From Hydrogenophilales bacterium 16-64-40 (GTDB lineage Bacteria > Pseudomonadota > Gammaproteobacteria > Burkholderiales > Thiobacillaceae): 40,771 bases of DNA. The notes under the pieces were generated by a model. That model was given only the letters and a program-made list of their open reading frames with translations. It ran no database searches and had not been told where the DNA came from. The position numbers and the translations under genes were made by a program. Shown piece after piece: positions 17,098 to 27,997 of the stretch (position 1 is its first letter; each line of letters starts with the position of its first letter). The stretch spans positions 1-40,771 of the forward strand of contig NCGX01000027.1 in the NCBI GenBank assembly GCA_002256995.1. The letters are read 5' to 3'.

Positions 17098-17892
17098 CTA
17101 CATATCCTGCGTTCTCGACTTCTGGCCCATTACCGGCAAGGTGCCGCCACATTCCTCGATTTCCTCAGGCAATGTGTAGAACCACATCTGCCGCATCGAT
17201 ACGACCCATTGCACCGTGAACGAAATGCCCATCAAGGCGCCGCTGCCGATGATGAACCAGGCGAATCCGGGAATCCATTTGGTCAGATACCAGGAGAAGA
17301 TGTCGGTCAGAATGGTCAGGAAGGGCAGCACGATGATCACGCATTTCAGCCACAGCGGGCGCATGTAGGCGTGGGTGAAAATGCTGCTGACGATAAAGAA
17401 GATGAAGGTGATGCCGAACAAATGGATATGCGATACGCGAACCAGGGCGGGGATGGTTGCGCCGGTATCCTTGGCCACTATTTTCGTCACTTCATCAAAG
17501 CTGGTCAGGAGCGGGATGTGCGGGTTGCTTCCGTCGTGGCAGGCCAGGCAGCGGCTCTCAATGATGGGCTTCACATTGCTTTCAAACGCGTCCTGCTTGG
17601 CGCCAGAATCCACCCACTTGAAAATCACCGCCCGCTCCGTTTCCGGCAGCATCCCCGCCATCGGACCTTTCAGCGCGGTCACCAGGCGGGTGTCGGTTTC
17701 GCTGCCGTGATAGGCGATGCGGATATCCTGGGCGGAGATGTTCTTGGCGTTGCCGTCCAGTCCCGCATGGCTGTAGAACACCTGCAGCATGGCGAACAGA
17801 TAACCCGTGCCCAGCACCAGCAGGGTCATGGTGTAGACCATGCGCGTCGACATCGGCAGGGCGCTGAAATGGAAGAAGCCGCGATTGCTCAT
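17098..17892 (-). CDS. Integral membrane protein with one periplasmic c-heme motif
   Basis: A 264-residue protein with an N-terminal anchor helix (about 19-40), a periplasmic segment bearing one heme c site RCLACHDG (C115, C118, H119), then about four helices. The helices contain histidines in HIHLFG (155, 157) and THAYM (174) that could bind a second cofactor. I do not know a named family. I prefer ATG 17892 (GGAG nine bases before) to the GTG at 17907, which has no ribosome site. It lies 29 nt after a cytochrome c lipoprotein gene, so the two probably form an electron-transfer module at the cytoplasmic membrane. Electron donor and acceptor are unknown. Confidence 0.75.
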   Translation of the reverse strand: MSNRGFFHFSALPMSTRMVYTMTLLVLGTGYLFAMLQVFYSHAGLDGNAKNISAQDIRIAYHGSETDTRLVTALKGPMAGMLPETERAVIFKWVDSGAKQDAFESNVKPIIESRCLACHDGSNPHIPLLTSFDEVTKIVAKDTGATIPALVRVSHIHLFGITFIFFIVSSIFTHAYMRPLWLKCVIIVLPFLTILTDIFSWYLTKWIPGFAWFIIGSGALMGISFTVQWVVSMRQMWFYTLPEEIEECGGTLPVMGQKSRTQDM

Positions 17893-17921
17893 TAGAGGTT
17901 GCTCCACGTGGGAAATGAAAT

Positions 17922-18296
17922 TCAGTTCTTCGCGCCTTGGTCGATCCAGGCGGCGATCGTGGCCACATCCTCATCGGGCAACGCGGCCTTGCCGTGGGGC
18001 ATGCGGATCGACGGATCGGCCTGACCGGCCACCAGACGATAAAGCGTGCTGCCCACGCTGGAACCAGGCACGATCACCGGGCCAAACTTGGTGCCCTTCA
18101 TCAGCATTTCATAGCTGTCCAGGCGCAGGCCTGACTTCTCATAGCCTTCGCTGCCGGCCACATGACACGACACGCAGTTGGCTTCCAGAATCGGCTTGAT
18201 GTTGGTCTGGTAGGTCAAGGCTTTTTCGCCGCAACCGGTTTGTAGTGCGACAACGGCCAAGGCGGACAAAGTAAGCAGAACAGCGCGTTTATACAT
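17922..18296 (-). CDS. Monoheme c-type cytochrome, probable lipoprotein
   Basis: A 124-residue exported cytochrome. A hydrophobic signal (VLLTLSALAVVALQTGC) ends at Cys22 in a lipobox-like site, so it is probably membrane-tethered. The heme motif is CVSCH (41-45) and a likely axial methionine is in SIRMPHGKAALPDED (M99). The tail DVATIAAWIDQGAKN is typical of Planctomycete-type cytochrome c (PSCyt1-like) domains. The start has GGGAG upstream. It is the first gene of the pair with the multi-helix heme protein. Confidence 0.88.
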   Translation of the reverse strand: MYKRAVLLTLSALAVVALQTGCGEKALTYQTNIKPILEANCVSCHVAGSEGYEKSGLRLDSYEMLMKGTKFGPVIVPGSSVGSTLYRLVAGQADPSIRMPHGKAALPDEDVATIAAWIDQGAKN

Positions 18297-18506
18297 GATG
18301 GGCTCCCGTGAAATGTGTATTTAAGTAAATGCTAATGTATGGGCCGGACAAATTCAAGAGTTAAAGGTGTTTTTATTATCTTTCGGCCTGGCGATGTGGG
18401 CTTCGAGCCACGCGCGTCAGGCCACGGATTGTAAATACGGCCCATAAGTTTAGTGTAACAACGATCAGCGCTTCATCCCACAGAAGGGTGCTGACCGCCC
18501 TGATGT

Positions 18507-21164
<2,658 letters not shown>

Positions 21165-21220
21165 GTTGGCGTGGCCTGGAAAACGGATAACAGAAGAGGA
21201 TCGATTTTAGCGGAAGCCGC

Positions 21221-21276
21221 TCAGGCTTCGCGCCGCATCTGCGGGCGGTCTTTAAGCTTCCCGCCGCATTTGCGGG
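21221..21276 (-). repeat. Imperfect tandem copy of the lysS 3' end
   Basis: Two 25-bp blocks, 21221-21245 and 21252-21276, match at 21 of 25 positions and are offset by exactly 31 bp. On the minus strand both encode PQMRREA followed by a stop. The upstream block is the true LysS C-terminus; the second block lies in the untranslated tail in a different frame. Confidence 0.7.
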
Positions 21277-22769
21277 AACAGGATGACGTCGCGGATCGAG
21301 GGCGAATCGGTCAGGAGCATCACCAGGCGGTCGATGCCGATGCCGCAGCCGCCAGTGGGCGGCAGGCCGTGTTCGAGCGCGCGGATGAAGTCGCCGTCGT
21401 AGTGCATCGCCTCCTCGTCGCCGGCTTCCTTCGCCCGCACCTGTTCCATGAAGCGCTCGGCCTGGTCCTCGGCGTCGTTCAGCTCGGAGAAGCCATTGGC
21501 CATTTCGCGCCCGGTGATGAAGAGCTCGAAGCGCTCGGTGATGTCGGGCTGGGCATCGGATCGACGCGCCAGCGGCGAGACCTCGGCCGGGTAGTCGATG
21601 ATAAAGGTGGGCTGGATCAGCAGCGCTTCGGTGGTTTCCTCGAAGAAGGAAAGCTGCAGGCCGCCGAGCCCGTCCTGGGGGCGGTACTTCGCCTTCATCG
21701 CGACGAACTGCGTGACCAGCCAGTCGCGGTCGTTCAGCTGCTCGACGGTGTAGTGCGGGTTGTACTTGCGGATCGCCTCGACGATGGTGAGGCGGTCGAA
21801 CGGTGTGCCGAGTTCGATGCTGTGGCCCTGATAGGTGACCGTGGTCGAGCCGGTGGCGGCGACCGCGGTGTGGCGGATCAGCGCCTCGGTGAAGTCCATC
21901 AGGTAGCGGTATTCGCGGTAGGCCTCGTAGAACTCCATCATGGTGAACTCGGGGTTGTGCCGCGTGGAAAGCCCTTCATTGCGGAAGTTGCGGTTGATCT
22001 CGAACACCTTCTCGAAGCCGCCGACTACCAACCGTTTCAAATACAGCTCGGGCGCGATGCGCAGGAACAGCTCCATGTCGAGCGCATTGTGGTGCGTGGC
22101 GAAAGGCTTCGCCGCGGCGCCGCCGGGGATCGGGTGCATCATCGGCGTTTCGACCTCGAGGAAGTCGCGCTCGACCATGAAGGTGCGGATCGCCTGGATG
22201 ATCTTCGAGCGCCGCATGAAGGTCTCGCGCGTGTCGTCGTTGGTGATGAGGTCGAGGTAGCGCTGGCGGTATTTCTGCTCCTGGTCGGCGAGACCATGGA
22301 ATTTTTCCGGCAAAGGACGCAATGCCTTCGACAGCAGGCGGATCGATTTCGCCTGGATGGTCAGCTCGCCCTTGTTGGTCTTGAACAGGGTGCCGGTGAC
22401 GCCGAGAAAATCGCCCAGGTCCCAGTGCTTGAACGCGTCGTGCGATTCGGTGCCGGTGAGGTCGTTGGACAGGTAGATCTGGATGCGCCCGCTCATGTCC
22501 TGCAGGGTGGCGAAGCTGGCCTTGCCCATCACGCGCTTCAACATCATGCGACCGGCCAGTTGCACCGGGACGGCCTCGGCCTCCAGCGCCTCCTTGGATT
22601 TTTCGCCATGGGCGGCGGCGAGCTTGCCGGCGTAGTCGTGGCGCTCGAAATCATTGGGGAAGGCGACGCCCATCTCGCGGATCGCGGCGAGCTTGGCGCG
22701 GCGCTCCATGATGATCTGGTTTTCGTCGAGGGCGGGGGCGGTTTCGTTGTTCATGGTAGGCAAGGTCAT
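21252..22769 (-). CDS. lysS: Lysyl-tRNA synthetase, class II
   Basis: Charges tRNA-Lys. An N-terminal OB-fold anticodon-binding domain (about 60-170) precedes the class II catalytic core. Motif 2 is visible in [20 protein letters not shown] and motif 3 in [13 protein letters not shown]; the tract from [20 protein letters not shown] through NALDMEL is also diagnostic. Two starts are possible: ATG 22769 (505 residues), whose codon overlaps the vapC stop as ATGA, and ATG 22754 (500 residues). Neither has a good ribosome site, so I favour the coupled 22769 start. Being last in a vapBC-lysS string is unusual for an essential gene. In many relatives lysS follows prfB, which here lies about 2.6 kb away beyond recQ. 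Confidence 0.95.
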   Translation of the reverse strand: MTLPTMNNETAPALDENQIIMERRAKLAAIREMGVAFPNDFERHDYAGKLAAAHGEKSKEALEAEAVPVQLAGRMMLKRVMGKASFATLQDMSGRIQIYLSNDLTGTESHDAFKHWDLGDFLGVTGTLFKTNKGELTIQAKSIRLLSKALRPLPEKFHGLADQEQKYRQRYLDLITNDDTRETFMRRSKIIQAIRTFMVERDFLEVETPMMHPIPGGAAAKPFATHHNALDMELFLRIAPELYLKRLVVGGFEKVFEINRNFRNEGLSTRHNPEFTMMEFYEAYREYRYLMDFTEALIRHTAVAATGSTTVTYQGHSIELGTPFDRLTIVEAIRKYNPHYTVEQLNDRDWLVTQFVAMKAKYRPQDGLGGLQLSFFEETTEALLIQPTFIIDYPAEVSPLARRSDAQPDITERFELFITGREMANGFSELNDAEDQAERFMEQVRAKEAGDEEAMHYDGDFIRALEHGLPPTGGCGIGIDRLVMLLTDSPSIRDVILFPQMRREA

Positions 22770-23203
22770 ACAAAAAAAGTGTCTGCTGCGAGATTGAGTT
22801 GGTTTGCCGCATCCGCCATCACGCGGTCGGCGGTGGCGAGGCGGGCAACGCCGGCATTGCGTGCGGCGGTCAGATGGATGGCGTCGAGCGTGCGCAAGGG
22901 CACCGGCTTGACACTGTCGAGCACGCGCAATGCGTCGATCAGCAAGGTGTCGTCGAACGGCACGATGCGAAAATAGCCCTCGGCCAGGTGGCGGGTGAAC
23001 TCGGTGCGTGCAAGGTTCAGGTAATCCTCGGTGATCTGTCCCGTGCGCAGCCGACGCGCCATGGCGCAATGCCATTCCAGCATGCTGAGCCGGCTGATGA
23101 CGAGTCCATCGACCTCCGCCACGAGCCGCTCCACTTCGGTGGAAAACGCCTCGGCTACGTAAAGCTTGATGAGTGCGCTGGTGTCGAGATAAACCTCAGT
23201 CAC
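22766..23203 (-). CDS. vapC: VapC-type PIN-domain toxin
   Basis: A 145-residue PIN-domain ribonuclease, the toxin of a type II pair. The acidic metal site is complete: Asp7 ([12 protein letters not shown]), Glu43 (LSMLEWHCA), Asp107 ([10 protein letters not shown]) and Asp126 (TADRVM). The start overlaps the antitoxin gene by 8 nt and the stop overlaps the probable lysS start (ATGA). VapC enzymes cut tRNA or rRNA; the target here is unknown. All catalytic residues are present, so it should be active when freed from VapB. Confidence 0.9.
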   Translation of the reverse strand: MTEVYLDTSALIKLYVAEAFSTEVERLVAEVDGLVISRLSMLEWHCAMARRLRTGQITEDYLNLARTEFTRHLAEGYFRIVPFDDTLLIDALRVLDSVKPVPLRTLDAIHLTAARNAGVARLATADRVMADAANQLNLAADTFFV

Positions 23204-23435
23204 GCGCGTCCCGATCTTCGCGGATCAACACCTCGCTGGGGATCTCCTGATACGGTGACTGGTCACGCAGCCATTTGAGTGACGGCAGCTTGCGCGCAGG
23301 TGTGGCAGGCGTGACCGGCAGAATCCGCGCCACCGGCTCGCCGCGGCACACCACCAGCACCTCGTCGCTGTCGGCGAACATCTGGTCGGGGTGCGACAGG
23401 CCCTCGCGGGCTTCGCGGATGGTCATGGTTTTCAT
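23196..23435 (-). CDS. vapB: VapB/Phd-type antitoxin
   Basis: A 79-residue antitoxin that starts MKTMTIREAREGLSHPDQMF, a Phd/YefM-like DNA-binding N-terminus, followed by EVLVVCRGEPVARILPV. The C-terminal part (SLKWLRDQSPYQEIPSEVLI) would bind the toxin. The ATG at 23435 has GGAG six bases upstream and is preferred to the longer frame from 23465. It overlaps vapC by 8 nt. Such antitoxins repress their own promoter, which would lie in the 106-bp gap shared with divergent recQ. Confidence 0.85.
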   Translation of the reverse strand: MKTMTIREAREGLSHPDQMFADSDEVLVVCRGEPVARILPVTPATPARKLPSLKWLRDQSPYQEIPSEVLIREDRDARD

Positions 23436-23541
23436 GGAACGCTCCAGGCGCAAAACGTGACACAATTATAGCTGATGTGACACACTGATTTTCCAGCCGG
23501 AAAACCCGATTCAACCCGCCCCGCCCAAGTTTTCTACCCGC

Positions 23542-25344
23542 ATGCCGCCTGATTCCGCCCTCGATCTGCTCAACCGTGTTTTCGGCTATCCCGTGTTCCG
23601 CGGCGAGCAGGCGGCCATCGTCGACACCGTCGCGGCGGGTGGCGACGCGCTGGTGCTGATGCCGACTGGCGGCGGCAAGTCGCTGTGCTTCCAGATTCCG
23701 GCGCTGCTGCGCGAGGGCTGCGCAGTGGTGGTTTCGCCGCTGATCGCGTTGATGCAGGATCAGGTCGCGGCGTTGAAAGAACTGGGCATCGCTGCCGAGT
23801 TCCTGAATTCGAGCCAGGATGGCGCGGCCGCGATGCGCGTCGAGCGCGAATTCGTTTCCGGCCAATTGAAATTGCTCTACGTCGCCCCGGAACGCCTGCT
23901 CACGTCGCGTTTCCAATCCCTGCTCGAACAGGCGCGCGTCGCGCTGTTCGCCATTGACGAGGCGCACTGCGTGTCGCAATGGGGGCACGACTTCCGCCCG
24001 GAGTATCTTGGCCTGTCGGCGCTGCACGAGCGCTTTCCCGGGGTGCCGCGCATCGCGCTCACCGCCACCGCCGATGCCGCGACCCGCGCGGAAATCCTCA
24101 CCCGGCTCGACCTTGGCGCCGCGCGCGTGTTCGTCGCCAGCTTCGACCGCCCCAACATCCGCTACCGCATCAGCGAAAAATCCGAGCCGCGGCGCCAGTT
24201 GCTGGATTTCCTCGGCGAACACACAGGCGAAGCCGGCATCGTCTACTGCAGCACGCGCAAGAAGGTCGAGGAAACCGCCGACGCGCTCAAGCAGGCCGGC
24301 CTCACCGCTTTGCCTTACCACGGCGGCATGGACAACGAAACGCGCCGCCGCCATCAGGAAAAATTCCTGCGCGAGGACAGCGTCGTCATGGTCGCCACCC
24401 TGGCGTTCGGCATGGGCATCGACAAGCCCGACGTGCGCTTCGTCGCCCACCTCGACCTGCCGAAATCGGTCGAAGGCTATTACCAGGAAACCGGCCGTGC
24501 CGGCCGCGACGGCGAGCCGGCCGAGGCATGGATGGCGTGGGGCCTGCAGGACGTCGTCACCCAGCGCCGCTTCATCGACGAGGGCGAAGCCGAAGACGCG
24601 CACAAGCGCGTCGGCCACGCCAAGCTCGACGCCCTGGTCGGCCTGTGCGAAGCCGCCAGCTGCCGCCGCGTCGCGCTGCTCTCCTATTTCGGCGAAGCCA
24701 GCCAGGCCTGCGGCAACTGCGACGTCTGCCTCAACCCGCCCACTTTGTGGGACGGCACCGAGGCCGCGCAAAAACTGCTCTCCACCGTCTACCGCACCGG
24801 CCAGCGCTTCGGCGCCGGTCACGTGCTCGATGTGCTGCTCGGCAAGACCACCGAGAAAATCGACCGCTTCGGCCACAACCAGTTGAGCGTGTTCGGCATC
24901 GGCGCGAGCCAAACCGACAAGGTCTGGCGCACCGTGCTGCGCCAGCTGGTGGTGCGCGGATTACTGGAAGTCGATCACACCGCCTACGGCGCGCTCAAGC
25001 TCACTCAAGCCGCAAAGCCGGTGCTGAAGGGCGAGGAAACCGTGATGCTGCGCGCCATCGAAGTGCGGCCTGCGCGCAGCAGGAAATCGCGCTTCGCGCC
25101 CAGCTCCGGCGAGGGCGTCCACAACGACGAAGATCCGCTGTTCCTGTCCCTGCGCGCCTGGCGCCGCGAAACCGCCAACGAAAAAGGCGTCCCCGCCTAC
25201 GTCATCCTGCACGACGCCACCCTGCGCGAGATCGCCGCGCGCCGCCCCGCCACGCTGGCGGAGTTGGGCGAGATCTCGGGGCTGGGGACGAAGAAGCTGG
25301 AAGCCTACGGCGAGGCGGTGCTGGCGGTGGTGGCGGAGGGCTGA
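23542..25344 (+). CDS. recQ: ATP-dependent DNA helicase RecQ
   Basis: A 3'-to-5' helicase of recombination and fork repair. The 600-residue protein has Walker A PTGGGKSLCF (TGGGKS 42-47), DEAH (139-142), STRKKVEETADAL and motif VI QETGRAGRDGEPAE. The RecQ-Ct zinc site is intact: C374, C390, C393, C396. The winged-helix domain follows, then a C-terminal HRDC domain (RAWRRETANEKGVPAYVILH onward). The start ATG 23542 gives the family N-terminus. It is divergent from vapBC and convergent with prfB, with only 15 nt between stops. Confidence 0.96.
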   Translation: MPPDSALDLLNRVFGYPVFRGEQAAIVDTVAAGGDALVLMPTGGGKSLCFQIPALLREGCAVVVSPLIALMQDQVAALKELGIAAEFLNSSQDGAAAMRVEREFVSGQLKLLYVAPERLLTSRFQSLLEQARVALFAIDEAHCVSQWGHDFRPEYLGLSALHERFPGVPRIALTATADAATRAEILTRLDLGAARVFVASFDRPNIRYRISEKSEPRRQLLDFLGEHTGEAGIVYCSTRKKVEETADALKQAGLTALPYHGGMDNETRRRHQEKFLREDSVVMVATLAFGMGIDKPDVRFVAHLDLPKSVEGYYQETGRAGRDGEPAEAWMAWGLQDVVTQRRFIDEGEAEDAHKRVGHAKLDALVGLCEAASCRRVALLSYFGEASQACGNCDVCLNPPTLWDGTEAAQKLLSTVYRTGQRFGAGHVLDVLLGKTTEKIDRFGHNQLSVFGIGASQTDKVWRTVLRQLVVRGLLEVDHTAYGALKLTQAAKPVLKGEETVMLRAIEVRPARSRKSRFAPSSGEGVHNDEDPLFLSLRAWRRETANEKGVPAYVILHDATLREIAARRPATLAELGEISGLGTKKLEAYGEAVLAVVAEG

Positions 25345-25359
25345 GCCGCCCTCCGGAAA

Positions 25360-26464
25360 TTACACGCCCTGTTTCAGGCTCGCCTCGATGAAAATGTCGA
25401 GGTCGCCGTCCAGTATCTTCTGCGTGTTGGTGGCTTCGACGTTGGTGCGCAAATCCTTGATGCGTGACTGGTCGAGCACGTAGCTGCGGATCTGATGGCC
25501 CCAGCCGACGTCCGACTTGCCGGCTTCGAGCTTGTCCTGTTCGACCTGGCGCTTCCTGAGTTCGGCTTCGTAGAGCTTGGACTTCAGCATCGACATCGCC
25601 TCGGCGCGGTTCTTGTGCTGCGAGCGGTCGTTCTGGCACTGCACCACGATGCCGCTGGGCAGGTGGGTGAGGCGCACCGCGGAGTCGGTCTTGTTGATGT
25701 GCTGGCCGCCCGCACCTGACGCGCGGTACGTGTCGACGCGCAGGTCGGCGGGGTTGATGTCCACCTCGATGGAATCGTCGACTTCCGGGTAGACGAACAC
25801 GCTGGCGAAGCTGGTGTGGCGGCCGCCGGAGGAGTCGAACGGCGACTTGCGCACCAGACGGTGCACCCCGGTTTCGGTGCGCAGGGTGCCGTAGGCGTAT
25901 TCGCCCTCGATCTTGATCGAGGCGGACTTGATGCCGGCGACGTCGCCGTCGGATTCTTCCAGCAGCTCGGCCTTGAAGCCCTTGCGTTCGGCGTATTTCA
26001 GGTATTGACGCAGCAGCATCGACGCCCAGTCGCAGGCCTCGGTTCCGCCGGCGCCGGCCTGGATGTCGATGAAGCAGTTGTTGGGGTCGGCCGGGTTGTT
26101 GAACATGCGGCGGAATTCCAGCGTGGACACATCCTTTTCCAGCGCGGCAATGTCGGCCTGCACCGCGGCTAGCGTCTCGTCGTCGTTTTCCTCGCGCGCC
26201 ATTTCGAACAGTTCGGACGCATCCTTCAGGCCCGATGTCACGCGGTCGAGCACCAGCACCACGTCTTCCAGCGACTTGCGTTCGCGGCCCAGTTCCTGGG
26301 CACGGGCGGCGTCGTTCCAGAAATCAGGCGCTTCGGACAGGCGGCTGACTTCTTCCAGGCGGTCTTTCTTGACAGCGTAGTTAAAGAAACCCCCTGAGTT
26401 GGGTGGCGCGCTCGCCCAGGTCGGCGAGTTTGGATTCGATCTGATTGAGGCTTTCGGCTTCCAT
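25360..26464 (-). CDS. prfB: Peptide chain release factor 2, programmed +1 frameshift
   Basis: RF2 releases the nascent chain at UGA and UAA codons. Translation starts at ATG 26464 and reads [20 protein letters not shown] then TQLRGFL, where frame 0 meets a stop. After a +1 shift it continues [15 protein letters not shown] to the end, 367 residues in all. The span of 1105 nt equals 3n+1, as required. The anticodon-like motif SPF (about 207-209) and the catalytic GGQ (about 252-254) are present. The in-frame stop at the shift site is TAA, not the canonical TGA. It lies 16 nt after the MgtC/DUF4010 gene on the same strand and is convergent with recQ. Confidence 0.95.
26380..26395 (-). promoter_or_regulatory. 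prfB recoding site: AGGGGG, CTT TAA C
   Basis: On the minus strand the site reads AGGGGGTTTCTTTAAC. It contains the internal Shine-Dalgarno AGGGGG at the classic distance, the slippery CTT, and a frame-0 stop at 26383-26381. The stop is TAA, whereas the well-known RF2 site uses TGA. Confidence 0.9.
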
Positions 26465-26480
26465 GATTAGGGCTCGGTGA

Positions 26481-27764
26481 TTAAGCGGAAAAGCCCCGAA
26501 TTATAGCCCAGGCCAGCACCAGGCCCAGACCCGCCGCGCCCATGCCGGCGATGGCGTGGCGTGCCATCGGCCAGCCGCCGATGATGAGGGCGAGCGCCGA
26601 TTTGAATCCCAGGTTGGCCAGGGTGGCGAGCGTGATGACGTTGACCAGCACGCTCACCGACAGCTTGTCCAGGTTGTGCAGGCGCATGCTGGACAGCGTG
26701 ATGGCGTCGACATCGGTCAGCCCGGACAACAGCGCCACCGCATACAAGCCGCGGGTTCCGAGCCAGTCGGATAGCCAGGCCGCAGCCAGCAGCACCACGC
26801 CATACATCAGGCCGAAGCCCAATGCCGTGCGCAGCTCGGTGGGGTTGCCCATCGCCAGCGCGGGCAGTTCGCCCTGCGGCCGCAGCCGGCGCACGCCATA
26901 CGCGGCGCCCAGACCGCCGACGATCAGGCCACCTGCCAGCACCGGCAGCAGTTGCGCCAGGACCGCGGGCGCCACAATGGCGGCCAGCACGCCCAGGCGC
27001 ACCAGCACCATCAGGTTGGCCAGCACGATGACGATGACCGCAACCGGAATCATCGTGTCGCTGGCGCGGGCGTGGCGGCTGAATGACAGCGTCGTCGCCG
27101 TCGACGACACCAGCCCGCCGAGCAGGCCCAGCATCACCGCGCCCCGTTGTTGCCCGACCATGCGCAGGGCGGCATAGCCCGCCAGCCCGACGCCCGCGAT
27201 CAGCACCACCATCCGCCAGATCTGGTGCGGGTTGATCGCCCCGTAGGGGCCGTAATCCTGGTTCGGCAGCAGCGGCAGGATGATCAGCGCCAGCACCGCG
27301 AACTGCAGCACCGACAGCAGGTCGCGACGGCTCATATGCTGGCTCAGGCCGCGCAACTCCGGCTTGAAGTACAGCAGCATGGTCGCCGCGATCCCCAGCA
27401 TCACCGCCAGCTGGATCTGGTCGTGCCACACCAGCACGCCGAGGCCGTAGCACAGCATCAGCGCCGCCACCGTCGTCGTGCCCGGGTCGCCGTCCGCAGG
27501 TTGCGGCGAGCGCAGATAGGCCGCGATCATCATGCCGCCGACCAGAAACAGGCCCACCGCGATCAGCCACAACGCCCCCAGTTCGGTTGCCAGATGCGTC
27601 GTCAGCACGCCGAACAGCGCAGTCAACGCAAAGGTGCGCAGCCCCGCCTTCGCCGCCGGGTTGCGCTCGCGCTCCAGCCCCATCAAGAGGCCGATCGCCA
27701 GCGCCGCCACGTAGCGCGGCAAGGTGGCCAGTTCGGCGGGCAGCCAGGTCAGGATCTCGTCCAT
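26481..27764 (-). CDS. MgtC/SapB-DUF4010 membrane protein
   Basis: A 427-residue inner-membrane protein with about 12-13 helices. The N-terminal third is MgtC/SapB-like: RYVAALAIGLLMGLERERNP carries the GLERE signature, followed by GLRTFALTALFGVL. The remainder is DUF4010 with SGLTDVDAITLSSMRLHNL near the end. The function is unknown; MgtC relatives affect magnesium stress and ATP synthase. It is 16 nt upstream of prfB and divergent from the RND operon across a 233-bp gap that should hold both promoters. Confidence 0.85.
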   Translation of the reverse strand: MDEILTWLPAELATLPRYVAALAIGLLMGLERERNPAAKAGLRTFALTALFGVLTTHLATELGALWLIAVGLFLVGGMMIAAYLRSPQPADGDPGTTTVAALMLCYGLGVLVWHDQIQLAVMLGIAATMLLYFKPELRGLSQHMSRRDLLSVLQFAVLALIILPLLPNQDYGPYGAINPHQIWRMVVLIAGVGLAGYAALRMVGQQRGAVMLGLLGGLVSSTATTLSFSRHARASDTMIPVAVIVIVLANLMVLVRLGVLAAIVAPAVLAQLLPVLAGGLIVGGLGAAYGVRRLRPQGELPALAMGNPTELRTALGFGLMYGVVLLAAAWLSDWLGTRGLYAVALLSGLTDVDAITLSSMRLHNLDKLSVSVLVNVITLATLANLGFKSALALIIGGWPMARHAIAGMGAAGLGLVLAWAIIRGFSA

Positions 27765-27997
27765 CTTGATTTTTTTCGGTGGGGGTTGTCGGTTGTTATG
27801 CCAAGTATGGCTTCGCCAGGACTATACGCAATCGCACTTGCCTGCGCCCTCAATCGTGACGATCGTGCGGGGCCCTCATCGCCTTGCATGCGTCTGCGCT
27901 CCGTTTGCAGGAATGCCGGCAGGCCATGACGGACGCCACCCGCGCTGCGGTTACCATACGCCACCGCCCAATCACTTTTCTTATGTCAGGCATCGAA

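Noticed and set aside
23979-25391. Plus-strand 470-codon frame overlapping recQ
   Set aside because: Arg/Pro-rich out-of-frame reading of recQ, which is itself fully supported.
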